Below, piece after piece: positions 47,101 through 58,592 of a DNA stretch of 64,000 nucleotides. Made by a program: the position numbers and the translations under genes. The stretch spans positions 41,063,540 through 41,127,539 of the forward strand of contig NC_065884.2 in assembly GCF_932274485.2 (NCBI RefSeq), given 5' to 3'. This stretch comes from Patella vulgata. Lineage: Eukaryota > Mollusca > Gastropoda > Patellidae. Positions within the stretch are counted from its first letter, which is position 1, and the number at the start of each line of letters is the position of its first letter. Below the pieces are notes generated by a model. It was not told where the DNA came from. It saw nothing but the letters and a program-made list of their open reading frames with translations, and made no database searches.

Positions 47101-47337
47101 ATGTTCCGACTACTTTGTTTTAACGATTAATGTGGTTAAGAGCTAAGTCAATATGGCTAACGATAGACAATGTTTATTTGTTGTAGGCAGACACAAGCAT
47201 ATAGTTTTAATCTGATCAAGGACGAGGGCGTGAAGGTATTATAGATTTGAAATCACATTTATAATCAATATCTGCTCTCAAAACAATCACTAAGATTTAT
47301 CCTGAAAGTACGTACTTTATTATAATAGTCTGTCGAT
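44159..47337. other. Unassigned intergenic DNA
   Basis: About 3.2 kb of AT-rich sequence with a C-run (44326-44344) and an (ATT)n run near 45740. No repeat copies found within the window and no convincing coding frame. Confidence 0.5.
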
Positions 47338-47606
47338 GCCTGTGGCTCAGTGAATAAAGCGCTAGTCTCGGATTCGCTTCCGGCGTTGGTTGGGATGTGG
47401 TTCCCCTTGTCACTGAACAGTGTCTAGTCGTTATGATAGGACGAAAACCGCGGTCCTATCGGTGTACACATTGACGTGCACCTAAAAGAACCCTTGATAG
47501 TTGGAATTCGAGATAGACGGAAGTGCCGGTGTCCGGGGGCATGTCCGTCTTCATTAGCCCAGTCGGTGCAGAAAGTAGGACATTAACCCCCATTTCATTT
47601 CGTCGA
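47338..47606 (+). mobile_element. SINE-B copy
   Basis: The tRNA-like head is atgcctgtggctcagtgaat. The B box is degraded (ggcgttggttgggatg). The body has ggtgtacacattgacgtgca and gaacccttgatagttggaat, and the tail is cattaacccccatttcattt. Confidence 0.78.
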
Positions 47607-48189
47607 TGCATCCATTAACCTGGTAACTATGCGAAACAACAAACGTTGAGCTTTTTAACATTTTTAGCGGAGTAGGTGTAGACCGGAGGCTCAGTGCGGG
47701 GGGTGTCCATCAAATGGGCACAAAACCAGACCCAACTTTTCTATAGTAGAATTTTGCGTAGAATACGTTGCGGAGTGGTAATCAGTCCGCTGTTGGGGCG
47801 TTTTTGAGATATTGGGGGTCAAAGGTTAAATGAGGTCATTTGCACTGAAAGTGAATGCGCAGCCATTCTTCTATCAGGAAAACATGCTATCAGGAAAAAT
47901 GGTCGAAAGTAATAACTCTTTCAATAAAAATGTAAACTTGCTAAATTCACCTTTGTGCTTTGTGACCCCGCAGGTCAAAAGGTCAAATTTTCCGTTTTTG
48001 CACTAGGAAGATTTAAAGCAATAAAATGTCAGCGTAAAATATAAAAACTAAAACAAAACCTATTTTAATTAATAATAGGAACATTTAAAATTTATCTTTA
48101 GGTAGTCTTAGCACCGTACATTTACTTTGGAATTTCGAAAACGATCTTGCATAACAGAAACAAAACACTTCGAAACCTGTTTCAAAAAT
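47607..48189. other. Unassigned
   Basis: Slightly GC-richer at 47690-47860. No gene or repeat placed. Confidence 0.4.
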
Positions 48190-48460
48190 ATGTAAAAACC
48201 GCCAAATCGAAATCTCCCCTATTTAGTTTAACAGCGATTGCTATACATAATATGAAACTAGTTGACCGAAAAGCAACTGAATAGTTCCATGGTTGGATTA
48301 TTTAATTCTTTTTTTTGGACAACTATGTAAAAACCGCCAAATCGAAATCTCCCCTATTTAGTTTAACAGCGATTGCTATACATAATATGAAACTAGTTGA
48401 CCGAAAAACAACTGAATAGTTTCATGGTTGGATTATTTAATTCTTTTTTTCGGACAACTA
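48190..48460. repeat. 135-bp tandem duplication
   Basis: Units start at 48190 and 48325 (atgtaaaaaccgccaaatcg) and are nearly identical (two or three substitutions). Recent. Confidence 0.88.
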
Positions 48461-48656
48461 GTTTTGTATACACATCCGACAAAAGTAAATCATCAAGAAT
48501 GCACAAGGAACATATATAAAAAGTCAGTAACGTGAGTGGCCACCTCTAACAACCAAACATGCCATGCAACGTCGTGGCATAGAGGAGATAAGCCGTAAAT
48601 GAATGACTGCCTTTGAATAGTTCTCCAGTCTCGTTGCCATCCAGTTGCAAATGTCC
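48461..48656. other. Unassigned sequence split by a SINE
   Basis: It continues at 49003 after the SINE insertion. The joined sequence (cgtggcatagaggagataag, tctccagtctcgttgccatc, ggcagagacgacgac) looks less AT-rich and could be an old DNA-transposon piece, but I cannot name it. Confidence 0.35.
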
Positions 48657-48673
48657 TTCAACTGGAGACCCTG

Positions 48674-48985
48674 CATTGGCCGAGAAAGTTCATCCAGATT
48701 TTCCGGCGTGGTTCTCCCTTGTCAGTGATGCAGGACGGAGGGGCTGACAAGGAAAGCTGTCTAGTCGTTCGGATGGGACGAAAAACCGAGGTCCCGTGTA
48801 CACATTGGCGTGCACGTAAAAGATCCCTTGGCACTTGGAATTCGATATAAGAGTAGGCCGTAGTGCCGCTGTCCGGGCAAAATTTCCCTCATAGAACACT
48901 GTTTGGCGTATGCCCGTCTTCATTAGCCCAGGTTAGGAGCAGAACAGTAGGACGTTAAACCCCATTTCATTTCATTTCATTTCAT
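48674..48985 (+). mobile_element. SINE-B, 5'-truncated, with 17-bp target duplication
   Basis: ttcaactggagaccctg lies on both sides (48657-48673 and 48986-49002). The copy lacks the tRNA head and ends in (ATTTC)n at about 48963-48985. Long duplications and 5' loss mean target-primed insertion by a LINE enzyme. Confidence 0.9.
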
Positions 48986-49002
48986 TTCAACTGGAGACCC
49001 TG

Positions 49003-49190
49003 GCAGAGACGACGACAAATACTGTCCCACAGATTGATGAGGAACCAGGAGAGAAGTATGGTGATTCAAAATTATAGTCGCTCTCTTTCAAACGGTATTC
49101 TTAACTTTCAGAATGCGTGATTGACATCGATTACCAGAGCTTTCAACGGACTTTATTTTAACTTAGTGTGGCGACTGAACAGTAGCATCT
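49003..49190. other. Unassigned
   Basis: Right part of the sequence split by the SINE. Nothing else seen. Confidence 0.35.
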
Positions 49191-49432
49191 ACAAATTCTT
49201 AATAAAACTTGATTCTAGTATCAGTCATCGTTGTCTATCTATTGTTATATTAGAGTATGGAAATGGGCAGATCATCTCCATGAAGTGGTAGTCAACATTG
49301 CAGTAACCATTACAAATTCTTATTAAAAGTTGATTCTGGTAGCAGTCATCGTTGTCTATCTATTGTTAGGGTATGGAAATGGGCACATCATCTCATTGAT
49401 GTGTTAGTCAACATTGCAGTGACCATTATGTC
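49191..49432. repeat. 121-bp tandem duplication
   Basis: caaattctta..aaa.ttgattct, agtcatcgttgtctatctat and gtcaacattgcagt occur twice in tandem, near 49192 and 49312, with several differences. Confidence 0.85.
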
Positions 49433-51392
49433 AACAAAACTCCTACCAACCAAACACAGAATTCCGAAATTTGTAATGCTGTGGAGTCCCAAAATGTGTC
49501 ATTAAACTCATTTATTCAGGAATCTAATATTAGACCAGGAGGTACTTTCTGTTATTGATTTCAGCGGACATATTAAATATTCTGATCCAGTTTTCAAGAG
49601 CTAATTTCCGGATTGACATATGGAGACATGAGGCTTCAAAAACCACTGCACTTTTGTTGTCTTCCTTTATGTTATATTATGTTGTTACACAATGTGTGCA
49701 TAACATCATTATCGGTTAAGCACTGTCCATTTGAGGCACATGGTGACACATAAATTGAAGGTATATAAATTCAGTAATGTTGACAAGAAAAGATTTAAAT
49801 GGATTCCGATGTATAATGTAATGTCTCTGGCTATTGTTAACATGTATTACTATTAGGTTTAATCAAGTTAAGTGTAAAAGGCAGTTTCTTGGCTGCAACA
49901 CCATAGCATAGAACAGTCCCTACAAGGTTCGTACATGTTTATCTTCAATCGAAGGCTTGACCTGACTTTAACTCTGTACATCTTATCAAGCCCTTCACGT
50001 AATACCCGGCATATTTCGACACTAGTTTCGATTGGATACTGTCATAATCGAGTTGCAAAGTTCAAGGCTCGTTCAATGTCAAGGTTTCCGTGGAGGTTGA
50101 CTTGGCACTATCATTCACGTGTCTGTTTTAAAGGGAGATAACGTAGCTATAAGTTTGGGAATCGCAGACCAGTCTAGCAACGTCTAGATGTTGTAAAACT
50201 TGCGGTGGGTACTTCGAGAACATGGTACATGTTATGGTTCCATCTCTAAAAACAATCCTGTCCCGGATTGCGTTCAAGAGCTTTAGAAGTAACCGAGATT
50301 GCGATTTTGCGAGCTGAGATCGATTTTTTTAAATTTTGGTTTTCTTGTGAATAAGTGGACAATCCAACTAAATCTTTTTAAGATAAACAGATATTGTCTG
50401 CAGGCGGTTGACGGTTGTTAAAAGTCAAGACGTATAAATAAAGATTCGAATATGGTTCCACATGATTAATAGTTCCTGCTTTGTATTTAAAAGTGGAAGG
50501 GTAAATGGAAGCGAATGTCGTGTTTCTCGACCTTTGAACCGATACAGGTAAGTGATCTGAATACATATATTACTTTCATGATGGATGTGTAAAACCAGAA
50601 TGAAGTAAATTTCATAAAGTATGGTTCCTGGTACCTCAGGCTCGTGTTATTTTAATACCTTTTTTTAATACCGTTTACTCAATATTGCCAATTTCGTCAA
50701 CATAACAATAACATTTGTATTTCGCAACTAGTTCGGAACGATTGTGTTTAGTTTTAATTTGACAACCTTTATCATAGTTTTGGTTATACTATTTTAATTA
50801 ATGCCACCGATTCGATTGCATCAGTTTGGATTAGTTTGGGACAGTTTTGATTCGTATTGGCATATAACATCTTATACTTGTACAACGAATTGTGTATTAA
50901 ATTAATTCTTCAATACCTTTCAAATGCCAACTGCGAAAATTATGGCGATGTATCTATTATATAATTTCACGAGTCAAGCTTAATCGGACTGGCATAAACC
51001 GGGTCCATTGCAAACACCTTGAGACTATACTTACTTTCCAGAAGCATCGAATTAAAAAATAAACTTAAAACTTATGTAATTCTTTGAGAGATCGTATTCT
51101 TCCCAAACTGTCTCTTGCAAACAAAAAACAAAACAAAAACATATGGCCATACAAAAAGATACAGGTACCTAAAATAACTGCGTTAAAATTCCAAAGCTTT
51201 CCAACACTTTAATAGAGCGGAAGGAAACTTATCCATTTCGCTTGACTGTGAATTGATCTCACCGCACTCTACTAAGCATTCAAACCGTACAATTACTTTT
51301 ATACGGAATTATTTTGAAAAATACTTCAGTATTTAAAAATGATTTCCATAAAATACATACACTAATATTGTATAAATACTGTAAGGAAATGG
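49433..51392. other. Unassigned intergenic DNA
   Basis: No gene. A short minus-strand frame near 50378-50566 begins with YSDHLPVSVQ, which resembles the end of a LINE endonuclease, but the upstream part is not there. Confidence 0.45.
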
Positions 51393-51632
51393 AGGGGGTT
51401 GGACGGCCGAATGGTTAGCACTTGCGCGCTGTATCATAAGGTCTGTCATTGAGTCAACTGGCGTGGTTTCGATTTCTCAATTGTACGTGACAAGGAGTAG
51501 GGTCGCCTGTCCAACCTCGTGGGGTTTTATCCGGGACCTCTGGTTTCCTACCACTGCTAAAGAATTGTTGAAATAAAATTAAGCCATGTGTTAGTCCCGA
51601 AATGAGCTAGTTTGTGTCGAGTGGACATTAAA

Positions 51633-51663
<31 letters not shown>
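51393..51663 (+). mobile_element. SINE-A copy
   Basis: It has the A box (ggacggccgaatggttagca), the B-box area (gtggtttcgatttctc), the body (gtacgtgacaaggagtaggg, ttgaaataaaattaagcc, gtgtcgagtggac) and the (CT)n tail at 51635-51663. Good copy with a small internal deletion relative to 33398-33684. Confidence 0.85.
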
Positions 51664-51666
<3 letters not shown>

Positions 51667-51922
51667 CTCTGTAAGGGAATGTACGGTTCTTCCCCTTTAA
51701 ACGACAATACAGTCATGCGTATATTGGATTTCTGCAGACTCTTCTATGCTAAATGAAATGGATAGAATGATTATGACTGCTAGTATCGAATACATGAACA
51801 CGACTGAGGTGATGTAATTTATAAGAAGGTTTGGTTAGTCCGTTATTTTAAAAGGAAGACAAGGTTATAGGAGGCATAGCTCTGTTCTTTGGATCCTTAA
51901 AATAGACGAAAAGCATATACTA
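51664..51922. other. Unassigned
   Basis: Nothing recognised. Confidence 0.4.
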
Positions 51923-53521
51923 ATGTAAGATGATTCTACATAAACTGATTTGCATTCAATTATTTAATTTTTTATTGTAATTTCTAAATGTTCGGGGAAA
52001 TACGTGGACAGTCCAAATTATTCCCCTTTCTTTTTTGTGGATTAACTATTTTTAATTATTTTCGCATTGACATGTGGGATATTATCCCTTTTTTCTTTTT
52101 TGTCGTTTGTGGATTAACTATTTTTAATTACTTCCGCATTGACATGTGGGATATGTTTTGCTTTGTTCATTACAAATGGCGATTGAGACCACAGAGAACC
52201 CGACGCCAGGAACTGATTTTATAATGTTCATTTATCTTAAATTAGGACGCCCATAGAAATCGATAATGGCCATATTCCTGTAGAAATTGAATTTGTACAT
52301 AGATTACCACTCCTAAAAAATGTGCATAAATGTTTTAAGATAATATTTCAAGTCTAGAAGCTCTTAACACTTTGTTCATTTTAATTTTTTACATTTTTGT
52401 GAATTCCTGGATATACGACAAACCATTTAATTATTTTGCAGACATTCATCGTTTGTTTGTTTTTAATTCCCTCGTCTTTGCAAGTAAGCGCCAATCGATA
52501 AATGTCTTTTAGATAAGAATTTCGTGATCATATGGTGGCCAATAAAATCTTTGTTTATCATCATTAGACAGAATCGAACCGTCTTCATTAGCCCAGGTTA
52601 GGAGCAGAACAGTAGGACGTTAAACTCCATTTCATTTCATTTCATTTCTGAATCGTTTTCAGAACTTAAAAAGTCTAAAAGAGCGTGCCTAAGGGATCGA
52701 ATTGAAACGTACATTTTTCAGATGTAAGATGATTCTACATAAACTGATTTGCATTCAATTATTTAATTTTTTATTGTAATTTCTAAATGTTCGGGGAAAT
52801 ACGTGGACAGTCCAAATTATTCCCCTTTCTTTTTTGTGGATTAACTATTTTTAATTATTTTCGCATTGACATGTGGGATATTATCCCTTTTTTCTTTTTT
52901 GTCGTTTGTGGATTAACTATTTTTAATTACTTCCGCATTGACATGTGGGATATGTTTTGCTTTGTTCATTACAAATGGCGATTGAGACCACAGAGAACCC
53001 GACGCCAGGAACTGATTTTATAATGTTCATTTATCTTTAATTAGGACGCCCATAGAAATCGATAATGGCCATATTCCTGTAGAAATTGAATTTGTACATA
53101 GATTACCACTCCTAAAAAATGTGCATAAATGTTTTAAGATAATATTTCAAGTCTAGAAGCTCTTAACACTTTGTTCATTTTAATTTTTTACATTTTTGTG
53201 AATTCCTGGATATACGACAAACCATTTAATTATTTTGCAGACATTCATCGTTTGTTTGTTTTTAATTCCCTCGTCTTTGCAAGTAAGCGCCAATCGATAA
53301 ATGTCTTTTAGATAAGAATTTCGTGATCATATGGTGGCCAATAAAATCTTTGTTTATCATCATTAGACAGAATCGAACCGTCTTCATTAGCCCAGGTTAG
53401 GAGCAGAACAGTAGGACGTTAAACTCCATTTCATTTCATTTCATTTCTGAATCGTTTTCAGAACTTAAAAAGTCTAAAAGAGCGTGCCTAAGGGATCGAA
53501 TTGAAACGTACATTTTTCAGA
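51923..53521. repeat. 799-bp tandem duplication
   Basis: The unit starting atgtaagatgattctac is present at about 51923 and 52722, almost identical (one visible A/T difference near 52235/53034). Each unit holds a ~76-bp internal direct repeat (gtggattaactatttttaat at 52037 and 52110) and the last ~75 bp of a SINE-B with its ATTTC tail (52578-52650; 53377-53449). The frames of 78 codons in each unit are chance. Confidence 0.9.
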
Positions 53522-53655
53522 TGTTTTTGCTCAGAAAACTATCTCAAATATATGTGGTTTATGATAATATATTTGTGGACAGTATTCATATAATTATTTG
53601 TTAGTAGGACGTTACAAGAACACAACATACGGACGTCAAATGCCAAATTATCACT
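53522..53655. other. Unassigned linker
   Basis: Nothing recognised, apart from a possible outer match cggacgt (53631) to acgtccg (54860) around the next element. Confidence 0.35.
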
Positions 53656-54851
53656 GAACCCACTTTTGCCTGATATATAATGTTTCTAGGTGGATTATTG
53701 TTGGGTAGGGTCCCCTTGATATTTCCAGGGTGGGTGTGGTCGTGTCACCCTTGGGGAAAATTAAATATTCAAGGTGGCGGCCAAAAATGGCGGGAAAAAT
53801 ATAAAACAAATCATTTTCACCATCCTATATCGTTTTGTAGGTTTTCCGGGTCGCTGAACACGAAATCCGGCATATTTTTAACATTCGACCTAATCCGACA
53901 AAGATATTCAAAATGGTGACGGAAGTACAAGAATTTCATATTTCGCCCTACTATAGGTCGTGTTTTGTGGGTCGCGCAAAATCTCTTTAACATAAGACCG
54001 ATCATGAAGGCGGAAAATAGAAAAAAACAACACATAGTTCACACAGCTAGATTTATGATAAATCATTCTAGAAATTTCAATTTTAGCTAAACCTATACGT
54101 AACTAAAAGATACGATATATAAGACATATAACCAAAGCAATATTAATATTAATGTATCATATTGTGTCATCTTCGTCTTCATCATCACTATCCTCTGTTC
54201 GAGCCTCAAATGAGATGGAATTGAAGCATTTGTCTGAATTGGATCAAGAACAAAAATCAGAACATGACAAATCTGACTTTTTACAGCCACAACGGCCGCC
54301 ACACAATATAATACATTAATATTAATATTGCTTTGGTTATATGTTTTACATATCATATCTTTTTGTTACTTATAGTTTTAGCTAAAATTGAAATTTCTGG
54401 AATGATTTATCATAAATCCAGCTGTGTGAACTTTGTTTTTTTTTTCTTCTATTTTCCGCATTCATGATGGGTCTTATGTTAAAAAGATGTCCGAATTCGC
54501 GTTAAGCGACCCTCAAAACATATAAAACGATATAGTACACGACCTAGTAGGGCGAAATATGAAATTCATGTACTTCCGCCGCCATTTTAAATATCTTTGT
54601 CGGAATAGGACGGGTGTTAAAAATATGCCCAAATTCGTGTTCAGCGACCCCGAAAACCTGTAAAACGATATATTACACGACCTAGGATGGTGAAAAATGA
54701 TTTTTTTGTATTTTTCTCGCCAACCGCCATCTTGAGAATATTTTAATTTTCCACAAGGGTAACACGACCACACCCACCCTGGAAAAATCAAGGGGACACT
54801 ACCCAACAATAATCCACCAAGAAACATTATATATCAAACAAAAGTGGGTTC
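53656..54851. mobile_element. Foldback element with ~490-bp inverted arms
   Basis: The left arm 53656-54145 and right arm about 54312-54851 are inverted copies with scattered differences. They start gaacccacttttg, then gatatataatgtttct, ggtggattattgttgggtag and ccagggtgggtgtggtcgtg; the inner ends are gcaatattaatattaatgta. The arms have no gene; mirror-image frames in both arms are shadows. No clear target duplication at this boundary. The loop carries the ORF below. Confidence 0.78.
54152..54319 (+). CDS. 55-residue ORF in the loop of the foldback element
   Basis: ATG at 54152, stop at 54317-54319. Low-complexity start (MYHIVSSSSSSSLSSV), then an acidic, Gln/Lys-rich part (NEMELKHLSELDQEQKSEHD) and KSDFLQPQRPPH. 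The middle is GC-richer and less repetitive than the arms, and it uses a helical charged pattern rather than the random look of chance frames. It may be a captured host exon piece or a remnant of the element's own protein. The first and last codons belong to the palindromic arm, so the true coding part would be about 54165-54305. I do not recognise it. Confidence 0.3.
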   Translation: MYHIVSSSSSSSLSSVRASNEMELKHLSELDQEQKSEHDKSDFLQPQRPPHNIIH

Positions 54852-54929
54852 TCGACCCTCACGTCCGAACTAATAGTTTAGTTCAGAATGTTGGGTGTGA
54901 ATATTCCGAGGGAAATAAACACAATTGAA

Positions 54930-55570
54930 TTTCCACTATAAATGGCTCTTTTACGTGCACGCCAACATGTACACGGGGCCTCGGTTTCTATTCTATCAGA
55001 ACGACTAGGCGCTGTTCTTTCCAGACCCTTTGTCTTGCATCTGTGACAAGGGGGAAAACACCGGAAAATCCGAGAAACTTTCGCGGCCGGCACAGCGATT
55101 GAATCCGAGACAATTTACTGAAAGCATATGCTGCAATATTAATAAATATGCAATGAATAGATAAATGGAATTTAACGTCCTACTTTTCTGCGACTAAGGG
55201 GCTAATGAAGGCGGACATACGCCATACTGTGTGATATGAGGGAAATTTATCCCTGACACTAATTAAATTTCAACTGTATCAAAGGTTCTTTTACGTTCAT
55301 GCCAACGTGTACACGAGACCTCGGTTTTCATTCTATCAGAACGATTAGGCATTGTCCTTTCCCGACCCGTCGGTTTGCATCTCTGACACGGGGGAACCAC
55401 ACTGGAAAATCCGAGGAACGTTTGCGGCTGACACAGGGATAGAATCTGAGACAATTTACTGAAAGCATACATCTTGCAATATTAATTTGCTATGCAATGA
55501 ATAAACAAAATGGGGTTGAACATCCTACTTTTCTACACCTACAGGGTTAATGAAGACTGACATACGCCAT
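54930..55570 (-). mobile_element. SINE-B pieces in a ~336-bp tandem arrangement
   Basis: SINE-B bodies in reverse (cttttacgtgcacgccaaca at 54950; cttttacgttcatgccaacg at 55288) are followed by gagacaatttactgaaagca (55110, 55446), a short spacer and the next SINE tail (aaatggaatttaacgtcc at 55165; aaaatggggttgaacatcc at 55507). SINE plus spacer therefore repeats, with about 336 bp between units. Divergence between units is clear, so the duplication is old. Confidence 0.75.
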
Positions 55571-57115
55571 ATTATTTAACCCATTTGTCTCCTGAAAAAG
55601 ATTAAGAAACTTATTATTTTGCTTCGTATGTGCGAACAATCCATGTGGAAACTGGTGATGCTAAAAGTCTGATTTTTGATTGCCTGATCTTTACAGAACA
55701 CACCCTATAAACAAATGTTTTTCGATTAAGATGGATTGGGGCAAGCCACTCAAAAATAAAACGGAACAAAAATAAAACGGGAGAAACTGTTTTCTGTATT
55801 ATAAAATTGGATAAATTAAAAATATCTTTTACATATAAATAATCTGGTTGAATCAGGACTGATTTACATACCCTGGAATAATTATAAACCATTATCAAGT
55901 AATGTTCCATAAAGTAGATAGGGGTTTGACATTTGAAATACAGACACGATTTTTTGTTGGTTTCTTATTTTTAAAATTTAAACCCGTGGTGTCAAATTTG
56001 TTATTGTCAAGTTTCAATTTAAAAAGTTATTATGAGAAGACATGTAAATATTGCATTTTAATTGATATGTTGCGTTTTGATAATAAATGAAATCCCACAA
56101 AGTAACTGTTTGGTATCTATGGTATCACGATGTCATTAATTATGGCTTTATGAACTTGATAATATATTATTACAAAGCATTTATATACAAGTAAATGTTA
56201 ACAAAATATATGAAGGATAAAAGTATTTGAAATAAATATAATTATAAAGATGCATTATCTAAGAGCTAAATCTGCCCATTGCAAGTCTTTTTTCTAGCTT
56301 CAAATGTTATATAAATTATCAATTAGCCAAGTCCATAATCAAATCTCTATAGCATTTGGTGGCCGGAATATTAATTGATTTACAACACCCGCCATTTATT
56401 AATTCAACGTTAAAGTGGATAATCACGACATTATGATTGTAGCAGTTGTACTAGACAATCCAGACCAAATCTTCTCAAAAGTTCCATTAATCCATTACTT
56501 CGCTCAGAATAAAGTACACGTGTATTATTTCGTCACCCTGCCAGCCAGTTCGTCTATCCGCTTGTCAACAATTGCCTTGTTAACACAATAGAGGCTACAT
56601 TATTTGAGGGATTCTTTTAAAAATTGGTGTGAAGATTGGCGTCATGAGCGAATGAACCCTATTGAGTTTCCGTACCAGCCCCGGATCCATTCACTTGATC
56701 TGATATATACATTTTTTTATTGTTTAAAATGTCTGTGTATATTATGTTCTGTCCGTGATTTGTCTTGTGTGTGTGCCCTCTTGCACTTACTATTACATAA
56801 TGCATCTCTAAAAGATAAATAAAAGCAATACATATTAACAAGTAATTATATATAAATAGAAAGCCTGTAACGCCATTGATGTTTTCAATTTGTTCTTTAC
56901 AAAGAGGTAGATTGGTTACTGCTGAAATTTACATAGTTTTAAATGAAAAGTAATCCGCTGATTATCTGAGATTTCTACCACACAAGTCTAAATAGTTCTG
57001 TTAAATAACATGGCTCTATATCATTACCTTTAAATATGTAATATCCAACGCACACGATTGTAAATTTAATCTTTATAAAGCAGAGTTAAAAATAGTACAA
57101 TTTGTCTTCCATAAA
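55571..57115. other. Unassigned intergenic DNA
   Basis: AT-rich. Contains the second copy of a dispersed ~200-bp repeat at 56263-56440 (partner 34845-35045). No gene. Confidence 0.5.
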
Positions 57116-58592
57116 AAATAAAAAGTTTTTTTTTAACTTGGACTGAAAACGTTTTTTTAAATCTGATAAAAATTATGACCTATATAGGGTCCACAAGCTA
57201 AAAACGCGATTTTTCGTACAATCAGGGACCATAATTCAGGAAGTTAACGTCCGATATGCGCGAATACCGAAAGGAACCGAGATCTTTGGGTTATAAAATT
57301 ACATTTCAAGTTTCAACAAAATCGGATAAAAATTGTGACCTCTATAGGATCCACAACCTTAATATACCATATTTTTACGCTATTAGAGAACGAACGGCGG
57401 GCATTTTGTCTGTCAATTTTGGGACGATTTTCATGAAATTCGACCTCAGCTGTTTTTAGGGTGTAACGGTGATATAATAATACGTTTTTTTAAATCGGAT
57501 AAAAATTATGACCTCTATAGGGTCCACAAGCTAAAAACGCGATTTTTCGTACAATCAGGGACCATAATTCAGGAAGTTAACGTCCGATATGCGCGAATAC
57601 CGACAGGAACCGAGATCTTTGGGTTATAAAATTACATTTCAAGTTTCAACAAAATCGGATAAAAATTGTGACCTCTATAGGATCCACAACCTTGATATAC
57701 CATATTTTTACGCTATTTGAGAACGAACGGCGGGCATTTTGTCTGTCAATTTTGGGACGATTTTCATGAAATTCGACCTCAGCTGTTTTTAGGGTGTAAC
57801 GGTGATATAATAATACGTTTTTTTAAATCGGATAAAAATTATGACCTCTATAGGGTCCACAAGCTAAAAACGCGATTTTTCGTACAAACAGGGGCCATAA
57901 TTCAGGAAGTTACAGTCCGATATGCGCGAATATCGAAAGGAACTGAGATCTTTGGGTTATAAACTTACATTTCAAGTTTCAACAAAATCGGATAAAAATT
58001 GTGACCCCTATAGGGACCACAACCTTGATATACCATATTCTTACGCTATTTGCGAACGAACAGCGGCCATTTTGTCTGTCAATTTTGGGCCGATTTTCAC
58101 GAAATTCGAACTCAGTCATCCTTAGGGTGTAACGGTGATATAATAGAACAGTTTTTTAAATCGGATAAAAATTATGACTTCTATAGGGTCCACAAGCTAA
58201 CAACGTGATTTTTCGTACAATCAGGGGCCATAATTCAGAAAGTTACTGTCCGATATGCGCAAATATCGAAAGGAACTGAGATCTTTGGGTTATAAACTTA
58301 CATTTTAAGTTTCAACAAAATCGGATAAAAATTGTGACCTCTATAGGGTCCACAAGCTAAAAACGTGATTTTTCGTCCAAACAGGGGCAATAATCCATGA
58401 AGTTTCGATCCGATACATGCCAATATCGAAAGCAGCCGAGATCTTTTGGGGATAAACCTATATTTCAAGTTTCGTCGAAATCGGATAAGAATTGTGACCT
58501 GTAGAGAGTCCACGAACAATTGTGGACGGACGGACGGACGGACGGACAGGGGCGACGGCATAATACGTCCACATGAAAATGTGGGCGTATAA
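57116..58592 (-). repeat. 333-bp dimeric repeat array with palindromic end
   Basis: Units start (ggtccacaagcta) at 57188, 57521, 57854 and 58187, exactly 333 bp apart, then a short last unit near 58347. Each unit is two related halves (about 160 and 173 bp), both closing with aaatcggataaaaatt.tgac and ctctatag. The first two units are nearly identical and the later ones diverge. The right end is (GGAC)n at 58528-58548, then cgtccacatgaaaatgtggg, a palindromic terminus. The open frames in it come from the 333-bp (multiple of three) period. Confidence 0.88.

Noticed and set aside
50378-50566. LINE endonuclease piece (YSDHLPVSVQ)
   Set aside because: Only ten residues match the motif, in-frame stops lie just upstream and no other LINE part is near.
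51988-53023. Two identical 78-codon frames (MFGEIRGQSKLF...)
   Set aside because: They are copies made by the 799-bp tandem duplication and contain an inner direct repeat. The composition is that of AT-rich non-coding DNA.
53680-54827. Two opposed frames starting MFLGGLLLG
   Set aside because: They are mirror images in the arms of the foldback element. Real coding in both arms is unlikely and the frames break between arms.
57256-58125. Repeated open frames starting MREYRKE
   Set aside because: They come from the 333-bp period, a multiple of three, in a non-coding array. Other members of the family do not keep the frame.
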